Below, piece after piece: positions 52,975 through 64,000 of a stretch of 64,000 bases of DNA (positions within the stretch are counted from its first letter, which is position 1; every line of letters starts with the position of its first letter). Location of the stretch: assembly GCF_901709675.1 (NCBI RefSeq), contig NC_051092.1, forward strand, positions 5,460,491 to 5,524,490, written 5' to 3'. The notes beneath the pieces were generated by a model, which saw nothing but the letters and a program-made list of their open reading frames with translations, ran no database searches and was not told where the DNA came from. Position numbers and translations under genes: made by a program. The DNA is from Syngnathus acus. Lineage: Eukaryota; Chordata; Actinopteri; Syngnathiformes; Syngnathidae.

Positions 52975-54685
52975 AGAGAAGATTGTAGCCTCGAGCTCTT
53001 GGCCCATCTCCAGATTGAATTTCTGCTTGGATCAGATTGCTTCGGTTCCCCCACCAGAAACCAAACTTGTTGCACACGTGGCCTTGGCTTGAATCGTTCC
53101 TTTGCACTTACAAAGTGAGACAGATTTTTTCTCTCTGAGTAAAACCGACAAGATCTGGTTTTGATTTGGTCACCTACACAAGCTCTGTTATTTGACTTGC
53201 TCTGCTTCTTTTGTGCATATTTGGTCACGTTGCGTTGGTTAAATTCCACCATCGAATTGTGCATCGTTTTCCTCTTCTATTAACACTTCCAAATACATAC
53301 ATGACTTCAGACTTCAAATTTTCCACGGCCAAAACTGTTGGCGGCATCAATGGCACAAAAGTCTTAAATAAACTAGTGCCCATCAATTTATCTACCCGTT
53401 GCCATCAGTGTGCGCAATCCGTTAATGAAAGTAGTTTATATGTTTATTTTCCTTATGTTTAAGGCAGATGTTTAAGTTCCGGCCTTGCTCGTCACATGAC
53501 CGATAACTGAAATAGAAAAGAATGTTATTTGTCTATCATTGGTTATTCGTATTTTTACCTCCATTGACCACATGTGCCTGATTTACTGTATAACAGAAAG
53601 TTATAATGCAATAGTGATTAGCAGTAAGGGTAAATATTAAGAGCAAAATATTCTCACGTCAGCTTTGTCTCCTCAATTACATATGTGAAACTACACTCTT
53701 TAAATCCCTTACAAATACAATAAAATACAACTTTATAGTAAATACAGCACATTTGACAACAGCTGCAAAGCGAAAATGGGAAAAACAAACAGCGTGATTG
53801 CAAATGATGTGTTTGGTATGTACGTATGAACTAACTCATTTTCAGAACACTAACTTGAATTTGACTTTGTCAGCTTAGTTCGTGATTCATTGTCGTAAAG
53901 GGGCAGAATGTAAAATAAATTGACATGCGATACTCATTCCTTTTCATTTACTGTCATTTTATTTTTCTTCAACTCTTTATTTAGTATACATCACTTGTCG
54001 GTGAGTAGTCCCCACTTTTCTTGTCAACTACAAACATACGTAAACACTAAACACAAATGTATCCAATTCTTGCCTTTAAATGTACAAAATATCTGTCGCT
54101 TTTTTTTTTACTAAAACACTGTAATAATGTAAACAATAAACAAATAGCACATACTGTCATCATTCTTTGCATTCCTTTGTACTTCTCAACTCAATTTTGG
54201 TCAACACATGATATATGGAATTGATGAATAAGTCGCTTGAACTTGTACAGTAGGAGATACCACTGACCACAATATCTCAATAAGTTCTGATGGCACTCCA
54301 TTGAACAGAAGGACTCAATTTCCGGCTTGTACACAAATTATTTGGTCACATTATTACAACAAACAAGTTATCTGTATTCTATAACCTAGTTAGAGTGTTC
54401 TTTGGCTCTGATGGACTTGGACATTAGCAGTATTCATTTCTTCCACTTGCATTTGAATAATGTATTTTAGATAAATAAAATAGATTGATTGCTGTGTTTA
54501 GCAGAAAGGAGTACTTTTTCATTGTAATTTCTGTAATCATCTCTGGAATTGGGTTTTAGAAAAGTGCATCAGTCAGATCATTGATCCATTTTGTTGGACT
54601 TCAGAGTTTTTACATTCTGAATTTAGTAGCAGAGGAAGGTCTTTGAAAGATGCGTCCCCCCACCATCTAATGTTCCGAACAAATG
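52975..54685. other. Convergent 3' interval between arpin and the anpep-like gene
   Basis: About 1.7 kb between two genes that converge. AT-rich; I see no conserved exon and no clear repeat. Confidence 0.45.
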
Positions 54686-57600
54686 CTAAATGTCGTAATC
54701 GGTTTTGCTTAGAAACCATTCCCGTACGATAGCCTTGTTCTCGCTGACCCACTGGATGTTGACTTTGACCTGCTCAATTGCCAGCTCCACAGCTCCAGAA
54801 ACAGTCGAGATCTCATTCTTTGTGGCAAAAGCCTCCAACTGCAGAGGTTCAGAGGGATGGACATTTTTTTTGTTTAAATGTAAAAATGCGATATCTTTCA
54901 GGTCATCAGCTAAAATTTGTCCTGAGGCTCAAACCAAGCAATGGGTAAGTAGGAACCAGGAACAATTAAAAAAGAAACCCAGGGCAACCCTTAAGCTCTT
55001 ATTGTGCCTTGTTGGTGAGACAAAAGAAATGAGCATGTTGGTTCAATACTTTGTCACACCAACCAGCTTTGTTGATGAAAAAGAAAATTGCATTTTACGT
55101 CATAGCTCAAGCGCGCATCAATAAAACCCAATCGTAATGACAGCCGGTCGAGAGACTCATCTGATGAGTTGTGGGTTATGAGATGTTTGTTTAGGCGTCA
55201 TAGTAAATTACCTCCTCCAGTTCGAACTCTGTCGAGAACCTCCTGGCCACTCCCTCGATCAGCTTGGCTCCATCACTGGTGACATACAATAACAAAATGT
55301 AATTGCAATGCTGAAAATATTTGGACTGAAAATTGGAGAGCTGGATAATGTCATTACTATCACAGCGTTTGAAACGAAATGTTCCTTGTGGGCTTCATGA
55401 GAAAGAAGTCAAGATAAGGACTGATTACAATTCATGACCTTTGCGCGAGATGACAACTCATTTAAACAAGCCGCTGTGGATTGTAAGCTTTATGGCAGCT
55501 GTTAGTTCGAGGAACTGCTCACTTCAGTGGCCGATGTAAATGGGCGACAAGCTTCCATTTTATGTTGTGACACATCATGACAACACAGATTATTGAAGAG
55601 TACCAACCCCTGACTAACGTAGTCCCATTTTGCTCGAATGAAATTCCAGGCCAATCCATGTCCCGCCACATTTGAGGCAATGTAATTAATAGTAGACGTA
55701 ACATCCATCAGTCGTATCTTCTCAGGGTCCAAAGTGTAGTCCAGGTATCTGCAAGATAACCAAGGCTCTCTTTAATGTGGAATTTAACTTATCTGAAGGT
55801 GCGGCTGTAATAAAATAAGATGTTATTAAAGCTTTTATCGTATTTAACGTGAAACATCATCGAGTTTGAACGCCACTGTTAGCTTCACCTGTTTAGAAGC
55901 CAGATCTTCTTGGTGCACGACAGCGCTTTACGAAGCTGGTCTTTCTCTGACGTTTTACTCATGGTCAGGAACTTGTTCCAAGCAAACTCCCACTCTTTTT
56001 CCCCCCCAGCGGCCAGAGCTTGGCAGTAGATGACTGACCGCAAGTTGGGGTGAATGCTGAGTCACACAAACACACATGAAACATTATTGCAATTTTTGGG
56101 ATGCCTTGTTTTCTGATATATTTCTATGGACTTTCGGTAAATCCAAGAAATTGGAATCTTGGAATTCAACTGCCCTAAAGTTGATCCAGTTTGGAACACA
56201 AAAACAATTCAGGAAACTAGGTGTCATAAATCTGAAGTCAAATGCTAATCAGAGGTCACACTGATTTGATTTCATCTTGAGAATTGCAGACAAAAGTAGT
56301 TTTCTTGTGAGTTTACTTCAACTTCAACAAATATCAACCTATGGGGTCAAAAATGACAAAATATGACAATAAGATAAATCTGGGAAAGGAACTTATTTGC
56401 ATTATGACACAAGTTGTTTCAGTCATTCTAAACGGAGTTCTCATACAATTCAAAGTTTAGATGTCTGTTGTTACCAACTTAATCCTTATGTTCCTAAAGG
56501 TCTGGGATGTATATTACACAAAATAATAATTACTAGCGCCTTTCAGAATATGGTTCTTGACCAGTTTAGTGTAAGATCAACCTCAGCAAGTGGTTTTTGG
56601 TGAAATACAGTTAATAAATTAGACTTTCATCTGACACATGATATTATACAGTTACCATGGAAACAAAGATTAAAAATATAATCATGTGACTAACTGAGGT
56701 TTATGGCTTGGCAATAGCACACACAGAAGACAAGTTGACAGTATTTTTGAACTTTGGATTTGATCATCCTTTCAATAAAATGACGCACGTATGCAGCTTT
56801 GGTTCTAGGACACTGCATTTGGTCAGCCTGCACATTCATATGACCAATATGTATTTATGGTTTTTTTTTGTAGGTTTGAGATGTATAAAATTATTTCTAA
56901 ATTTAACAAAGTTTGCAGTCAATTATTCTTAGCATTTTAAACCATTTTGTATATGACCGATTTTACAGATGGGAAAAAACATTGTTAGGTTTTGCTCTGC
57001 CTCCGATAGGTCAAAAACAAAAGATCTTTTTGACAATTAGTCACCGGCCTAAAAATGATACTTTTCTTTGTTAAACCATGGCTAGAGACTAAAATCACAC
57101 TAACAATCTACACAATTAAGATCACCACCACATTTGATTATTTATTAGCCAGGTGTGGTCATACCTGTTGGTGTTGGTATCATTGCTATTCATCCACTTG
57201 TCAAACATCAACGTGGCCATTTCAATGCATTCTTGGAGTCCATTGGAACAAGCCATGTCAATGGCTGTGATCTGGTTGTGCCTTGAAATGAAACCCAGCA
57301 TTATTTCTTTGAGAAAGTGATCAGTTAACATTCTCTTGGCAAATATCAACAGCATAACGGGTGTTTTTTTACCCATTGTTGTCCTATTAACTTGATTTGT
57401 CAAACCATCAGAAGGACAGCATGTCTTCCTACCAACCCAGGCACCTCCACAACCTCCCTCCCTACCTACTTACCGACTTTTATGGGTAATGAACCTTTAA
57501 CAAAATGATGGCAAGGTTAAAACTTTCAGAAGAGAGGGATCTTTTAAACGATTTTTGTGGCGGACCTCAGGACCTGGCCTCTCACTCAGCAGGCCAACAG

Positions 57601-60600
57601 ACAAAGAATTTGCAACAAAAGCCTCCATCCTTTTCCAATACCATTCATCCTCATTAAGATCACCGATTAACTGGAGCCTATCCCAGTTGACGCAAGAAGT
57701 GGGCTTCACCAGTACAGCTGGTTACCATTCATAATCACATTGACACCTATGGACAATTTAGGATCACGTTTTGGGACTGTGGGTGTCAGTGGAAAAAGAA
57801 GATGCTAACTAGGCAGACATGCTAACAACTCGTCATATTGTGGTGCCTTACAACTAAATATTAAAGAGGACAAATTATGAAACTGATTAATAAGTAATAA
57901 TAATAAGTGACTGCTCGGCGTGGTTGCCAAGATATTGGGGGCGTTTGATTTTGCTTTGTTTGAAGTGCGGACTAGGGCTGTGCATTGCATTTATTTCTAT
58001 GATTTTTGTTATTTTCAGTTAATTATTGTGTACAGTGTACATTGACAACCAACCAGTCTGTACCCCACCTTTCACCCAAAATCGTCTGGGATAGGCTAAA
58101 GAACAATACCATGGGCTATGACAGAAAAATTATCTAATGCATCAATTACCAATAATTCTCATTATTGTTATTGTTTTTTTAAATAAGAAATGAAAATGAC
58201 ATTTAATATGTATATGATGAATACTAATATGCTTGCTAAACTACATACAGAACATTAAACTGATCAAAATACAAACAGAACATGGGAAACATTTCCTTAC
58301 TGTAAGGAGTGGCTCGTTGGAATTTCAGAGTTGTCTGTGAAGTTTCTGTAGTAACCGTACAAGTTTTTAACTTGCGCCCGAAGATAGGCCTGAAACAGAG
58401 TGCATGTTTCCAACCTTGGAATGTTACTCAAGCACAATTTTACCGGTCGTTTGATTTTATAGCCAACCAACATTTTGATGTCACTGGTAAACATATCAGT
58501 TCTAAAGACAACAGACCCTCAGAAATGTGGCAAATAGTGATGTTATGAATGTAAGTAATTGAACTGCTCATAATAGAACATAATGAAACATGCCTGCATG
58601 GGTCCATACACCTCGGAGCGGTCAAACATGAGGACAAAGTACTCAAGATTGCGAACTGCGGACTCCCAGGGTATGGAAGCTTTCTCATTGCGAAGGAACC
58701 ACGTTGTTTTCAGAGCCAGAGTCACATTGACAATTTTGGCCCTAAAAGAGAAGTTTTAGCAAAGTGAAGGAACAATGTTGACCAAATACGTCAATAGTCC
58801 GATTTTTTAAAAAAAAACAGCAATAATACCTTGCCAAATGAAATGCATCATCAATGAGCTGCCCTCTGTTCATCACTGGAATGCGCTAAAAAGCAAAAAA
58901 ACAAGATGATGTTGAAAACAACTGTGTATGATGTACAGTTTGACAACATGACAGGTTCAATTCAGATTTGAGTAGGGGGCAAATTAACGGAATGAACATA
59001 AAACATGATCGCTGTGTTAAAAGATTTTTGGAACAATTGAACAATTCAAAGGGAGCCACGAGGAACAGCTATTGAACCTGCAACCCTGCATTAGGGGCTA
59101 CATAAGCTATACCTACGTTGGTCTGGTGCCTTGCTCAAGAGTATTCCAACTGACAGTCATCATTTTCTGTTTAACAAATATCTGAAGCTAAATACGTACT
59201 AATGGTACTATTACGTACTCATCCTCACTTATAATTTTCAAATCTAAATATAACAGACAGGCTACAATGATTACTATTATGATTTGCCACGTTGGCTTCG
59301 TACTCACATTTGGGTTTGATTCCAGCTGATTGAGGAGTTTTTCCCAATTCTCTGGGTTGTAATTGACCCGGTAATATCCAGTACAGTTGACATTTACAAG
59401 GATCCACTCTCCGTGCTTAGAAAGGAATGGGTCTTTAACTGGGAGGGGAGAAGAGAAGATTCTTCAAGTTCTACAACACACTGATAAATAAGGTACACTC
59501 AAGTCCAAATTTGTAATTGTTCCATTCTGATCGTTGAGTTTGATTTGTGGTGGGTGGGGGGGGAAGAAAAAAAATATATTTGCTGTTCTCTTACCTGCAT
59601 TTCTGCTGTTCAGCCAGATGAAACTACTTCCTGATGTATTTGACATCACTCGGATTGGGATATGCCACAATTGACTGAACAGTCAAAAGAACAGATAGTA
59701 ATGAGAAGTCTTTCCTGGTTAGTAAAATGAGCCAACTAAACTGGAGGCAGTCCTGACATCATTTGCAGATCAAATGACTCAGGGTTGGTCCACACTGCTA
59801 ACATGTTACAAAATGAATCATGTGGATCATTTGGAGATCACTCTTGCAGTAATCGCAAACTCTATCAATGTAAAGTGAGCATGGCTTAAATTGGTTCGAA
59901 CAAAGTATATTGTGAGTAGTCAAATTAACCATAACATTTCATGTCAGATGCACTCACTCGCACAAGAAATGAAATAATAAAGAGGCAGGGAGGCTTAACA
60001 TCATGATTTGTATCAAATACTATCTCACATTTCAACTTTGATCAGAAAATAAATAAAAATAAAGGTGCCATTAAATGCAATGATTCAAGTTTGAGTCCTT
60101 CTTACAGTATTTCGGAAATTTAGAAGCACATGAGAAATGTCAGAGACGGAAGAGAAAGTCAAATGTGGCTAAGGTGAGAATCTCAAGCAAGCTTTGAGTA
60201 AATTTTCCTCTGTTCATGTTTAGTAGTACTCATGCCTTTCTTCTACTGTTGCTAACCACAGACGTCTCTTTAATTCTCTGAGTAAATGTTGTTTTGTGAC
60301 ATTTTTGGTAATTATTTTTTTGTACTTCTTGGTATGTGCACTTAGCTTTAGAAAATTCAGATGCTCAATGTTGGTGATTTGTCCGATGTGATTTATCTTC
60401 CGCTATTTGAGTTACTTGTGAAGTAATTATCTGTTTTGCTAGGAAATGTAAAACATGACATACCTGGAGTCCAAAGCACTGTTGAAGAGGAAGTGCTTCT
60501 GGTTGATTTCGCCATTTGTAGTGTTGATGGTAATAACAGGATATCCACTTTGATTGGTCCATGTGCCCATCGTCTTGGCAACTTTAATGTGACCCCCGTC

Positions 60601-63600
60601 CTCAACAACAGCCTGAACGCATGGAAAATGACATTCTAAAAGATGCTTTTCCTTAGGGTAGGTTTTGTAACGTGAGGGTTTAAAAACTTTTTTTTTGGGG
60701 GGTGATTTTGTTAACTTGCCTTTTGTATACATTTCCAAAGGTCATCTTGGTCAGTATTTCCATATTTATAGCTACTGAGGTACATCTGGAACGATGAAAG
60801 GGAGAGAAAAACATTACATTACAATTATGCCAGCAAGAGCAGAAGTGTTTTTTGTCATGATCTACCATGAGGTTTGTTTTGCTTTCCTCTCAGACATTAT
60901 TTACAGAAATAACATTTTATTGATGGTTTTGAATGGCCGTTGAGGATGAAGGTGTGGAAAGAAGGATGATGTCTTAGCGAAGTGTGCTCATCAAGTGACC
61001 AATTTTTCAAATTTGTTTAGAAATCAGAACTGATTAGTCAACTACTGCTACACATAAAAAAAAAAAGGGTTTGAGTCCCAGCAGGTCATTTTCTTTTCTT
61101 TCAAGTCTGAGAGAATAGAAATGTATTTTTGGCAGCCAAAGGGTCATGCCACAGACATACAACAATTAGGATACAACTACTCCTGAATCAAACGAGGGTA
61201 CGTCAACACTTACTTTAATCCCCTTGTCGAAAACTCTATGCTCCACGGCGTCTGCCAGCATTCTCAGCACAATTGCTCCCTACAGTATGAATAAATTAAT
61301 GATAATATCAAAAGTACAGTTTGTAGATGACATCTGTATTTGTTTTCTACTCATTTGAGCATACCTTGTAGGAGGATATATCATCAAACATCTGAATGAT
61401 TTGTGAAGTGGACTGGACGTTGCTAGGTGGGACACTAAGAGGATGTGAAGAAGCCAATGCATCCTGCTCAAGTGCTGCATGAAGTTCACTCATGAAGTAC
61501 ATTTCTTTCTGGTGGAGATAGACAACACATCAAATAATACTGACTCAATGAAAGACTAATAAGAAGGGATCAACTTCTCAAACCAAATATTATACCGATG
61601 GCACGTTTCGTAAATCAGAAATGCGATACGGTGTTAAAAGTGATCAAAACAGACAATAAAAATGGCAACATGCAGACGCGCCCGAGTTCATCTTTCTTCT
61701 TTCACCTACCCATTCTCAAATAAATCTTGTACTGCACATTGTATAGAAATCCGAACTTACAACTTGAAATGTAGGTTCAACGTTGCCCAATGCCAAGATT
61801 GACATGTAGGTGGCAAAGCCTTCATTTAGCCAAACTTCACTCCACCATTTCATTGTCACAAGATTTCCAAACCACTGCAAGCAAAAGAGGTGCAATTTAG
61901 AAGCATTGAACACATATGTCAAAATGGGACACAAAAAAAGTGAATGAGGCATTTCTTATTTACTTGTGGCGTGGCATGTGACCACGGTAAAATGACTCTT
62001 TACATTTTCATTCAGGGGAGACTGATGAGAGCAAAAGCATACATTGTATCGATTTGTAAAATACTGAAGAGTTTGATTCATTGTGTTCTGAGGCTTCATA
62101 AATGTAAATTTTGATTAACGTGGTAGGGAAGGGAAGCTAAAATATTTCATTCATTCATTTTTTTTAACTAACCTGGTGTGCCAGTTCACGTGCAATGAGA
62201 TGAGCGATTTTTTCTTTGTGCAGCTGGGATGACACGCCTTCTTCATACAGCAAGGCTCCTTCTTGATATGTTATCAGTCCCCAGTTTTCCACCGCTGCAG
62301 CAGATAAATCTGGCAGTGCAATTTGATCTGGGGGAATGATTAGACATAATAAATATATGCAAAGTGTTTTGTTTCCACAAATCTTGTCAAGGCACATTCA
62401 TTGGGGGAAAACAATGGTGATGTTTGGCATTCTACACAACTGGACAAATTAGCTACAAAACCTCAGTTCGTCCGCAAGGACTACATGAGTAAACCGGCAA
62501 GCCTGTTCTAAAAGGTTTACCAATGATCAGACATTGTGATTTCCCAGAATGTCACGTCTCGTCTCCAGCCGTTCCACTATGTGTTTGTTGTCATGGTTAC
62601 TGTCTGTGTGCTCGCCCCTCCCCTCCTGTGTGCCCATGATTAAGTGTGAATATTCTCACCTGCCTCTTGTTACCTGTCGTGTATATAAGTCCTGTCTGCC
62701 CCTCATGACCCTTCGGGTCATTGTGTGTGTGTTGTTGTCTTGATGTCTTCACGTCCTTTGTGTCGCGTCCCTGTCGGTTAGTCCTCTGGTTATTTTGTTA
62801 AGTCATGTCAGTTTGCTGAGTCTATTTTTGAGTTCCTCCAATAAACCCTGGTCCAAGCTGCATTTGGTCGCCCTGCTCCGTCCGTTTCTGACACAGAACT
62901 GTTGTAAGTAACCATTTGGAAATGTAAACACTTGCAGAGATTCTTAAAAAGTGTTACATGTAGATATTTTGCTGTTTCATACCTCATTAAAGAAGCTATA
63001 TCATGCTAGATGAACTTTTTGACCTTTTAGTCATGTTAAAATGCTAATTCCTTGCTCAAAACATCCCCCAACTGGTGCTTTTTTTTTTTTTTTCCTCCAT
63101 TTACTCCCCTTGGGGCATTCCTGCTCATTCCGCCTCTTTAATCACCAGCCCCACCCGAGCCCATACAACGACCAGGTACTCACTGTGATGTCACAAAATG
63201 AGGAGCCGCCCCAAGCAGACTAAACACAGCTAGTACCTCAGAGCAGTTGAGTTTACATAGGGCTGTTATGATTTTGGTGCATCAAATAAATGATAACATG
63301 TTTCGACAAACACTGCAATGTGCTCAAGTATTAGTCATTGCTGTTTGGTGCATTAAAAGAGTATTTTCTATGTCATTTTGAAATGTCCTGCTTAGTGATT
63401 GGCCAATGAACGCACCTCAAGTCTAGGGATGGATGTCTAAGTACGTACAGTGGAAGTGGGGACTGAACTTCTAGTCTGACTTCAAAATGAGAAAAATAGC
63501 CACCAAAATAAAATAACTCCTATTTCATAAAAACATTTAATTACGTAATATCATGATGTATATGTGCCTACAATTAACCGTAGACACACACTGAATTTGA

Positions 63601-63741
63601 TCCGTCGCATAAATTCTTACCAAGCTTTTTCAGAATGTAATTGATTCCAAAGTGGTTTTCATAGAACTTGAGAATCTTTCCGGTAACATCTGCTGCATAT
63701 CGAGTGTGCCCAGCATCAGTAGCCTCTGGCCGGGCATATAT
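54686..63741 (-). CDS. anpep: Aminopeptidase N (CD13)-like, zinc motif altered, 5' end outside window
   Basis: M1-family aminopeptidase homologue; aminopeptidase N is a type II ectoenzyme trimming N-terminal residues. Seventeen exons on minus: 63621-63741, 62173-62327, 61761-61874, 61365-61508, 61214-61279, 60720-60785, 60464-60612, 59595-59674, 59308-59438, 58830-58885, 58594-58741, 58301-58389, 57165-57281, 55889-56056, 55608-55748, 55212-55275 and 54686-54838. These give 653 colinear residues from about human position 312 to the stop. Landmarks: [72 protein letters not shown] and a [10 protein letters not shown] end. The active site is changed: RELAH instead of HELAH, AAVEN instead of GAMEN, and Ser at the catalytic Tyr position; the distal Glu (NEGF) remains. 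Two introns use GC donors. Reading frames are all open, so it looks expressed but catalytically impaired. The N-terminal anchor lies beyond 64000. Confidence 0.93.
57655..57720 (-). repeat. Short SINE remnant
   Basis: 'actggagcctatcccagttg' resembles the reversed 'gggataggctcca' part of the SINE family. Very short, in an intron of the anpep-like gene. Confidence 0.35.
58040..58105 (+). repeat. Short SINE remnant
   Basis: 'ccaaccagtctgtaccccac' and 'tcgtctgggataggctaaag' resemble the right half of the local SINE family. Confidence 0.35.
62188..62190 (-). other. His-to-Arg codon at first zinc ligand of HEXXH
   Basis: The minus-strand codon is CGT (Arg) in the context [12 protein letters not shown], where M1 aminopeptidases have His. 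By alignment this is human ANPEP His388. The following Glu, the second His and the distal Glu are retained. Confidence 0.9.
62550..62893 (+). mobile_element. Solo LTR, copy 2
   Basis: 344 bases starting TGTCACGTCTCG and ending TGACA, flanked by the 5-base repeat cagaa (62545-62549 and 62894-62898). It contains 'gtatataagtcctgtctgcc' and 'ccaataaaccctgg'. It matches the LTR at 32034-32412 with indels and lies in an intron of the anpep-like gene, opposite to its transcription. Confidence 0.85.
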
Positions 63742-64000
63742 CTGCATGAAAAAAAAATCATAAAGGGCACATGAGGTCTTGTTTCGTTTTGATCCTCAAC
63801 TGAAACATTTACACATGCACAAAATTGTTGATGCTCTTCCATTAAAGACAGCAAATTCATCAATAACAAATTATCTTAATTTGTTGAGAATTAAACAATT
63901 AAAAGCAGACGGTTTTATTTTTGTGGTCCAACAGAGTAATTTTGATTTATAATTAACTGATTTTCTGTAGCTGCACATTGAGTGTTGTGGCAAAATAGCA
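63742..64000. other. Upstream intron of the anpep-like gene at window edge
   Basis: No further exon of the anpep-like gene is visible; the exons for roughly the first 310 residues, including the membrane anchor, should lie to the right of the window. Confidence 0.6.

Overview
This window is teleost-type vertebrate nuclear DNA. The genes are split by GT-AG introns, protein identities match vertebrate families, and the intergenic and intronic DNA is full of fish-style non-autonomous hAT and TA-flanked DNA elements, tRNA-derived SINEs, solo LTRs and GGAT/TG microsatellites. There is no prokaryotic signal. I rebuilt gene models exon by exon by reading conserved protein segments against splice sites and checking that intron phases close.

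Layout, left to right. (1) gins3 (minus, 1.74-4.25 kb), a DNA replication factor. (2) An nxpe3-like gene (minus, 6.17-10.08 kb) whose introns carry several DNA elements and whose fourth exon seems to lack a normal splice donor. (3) A gene-poor stretch (10.1-14.5 kb) with a LINE reverse-transcriptase remnant, a tandem duplication and one unrecognised spliced-ORF candidate. (4) znrf1 (minus, 14.5-25.75 kb), an E3 ubiquitin ligase with long introns and a CpG-rich first exon. (5) A head-to-head pair of secreted olfactomedin-4-like genes (minus 28.6-31.5 kb; plus 33.3-36.3 kb) with different exon structures in the OLF domain. (6) ldhd (minus, 38.0-44.6 kb), mitochondrial D-lactate dehydrogenase, complete in 11 exons. 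(7) fam169b-like (plus, 45.56-47.87 kb), less than 1 kb from ldhd and divergent from it. (8) arpin (plus, 49.05-52.97 kb), the Arp2/3 inhibitor, complete in six coding exons, the last encoding only two residues. (9) An aminopeptidase N (anpep)-like gene (minus, 54.7 kb to beyond the right edge), visible from about residue 312 of the human protein to the stop.

From general knowledge of human gene positions, gins3, znrf1 and ldhd match human 16q, while fam169b, arpin and anpep match human 15q26. The junction between the two blocks falls in the short ldhd-fam169b interval, which also holds a hAT insertion. The genes do not form one pathway; each is an ordinary single-function locus.

The most unusual observation is that the anpep-like gene keeps an open reading frame and good splice sites across 17 exons but has lost the first zinc-binding histidine of HEXXH (now RELAH). 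It also has an altered GAMEN motif and a Ser where the catalytic Tyr should be, so it looks like a maintained pseudo-peptidase. I found no CRISPR, operon, phage or other prokaryote-like system.
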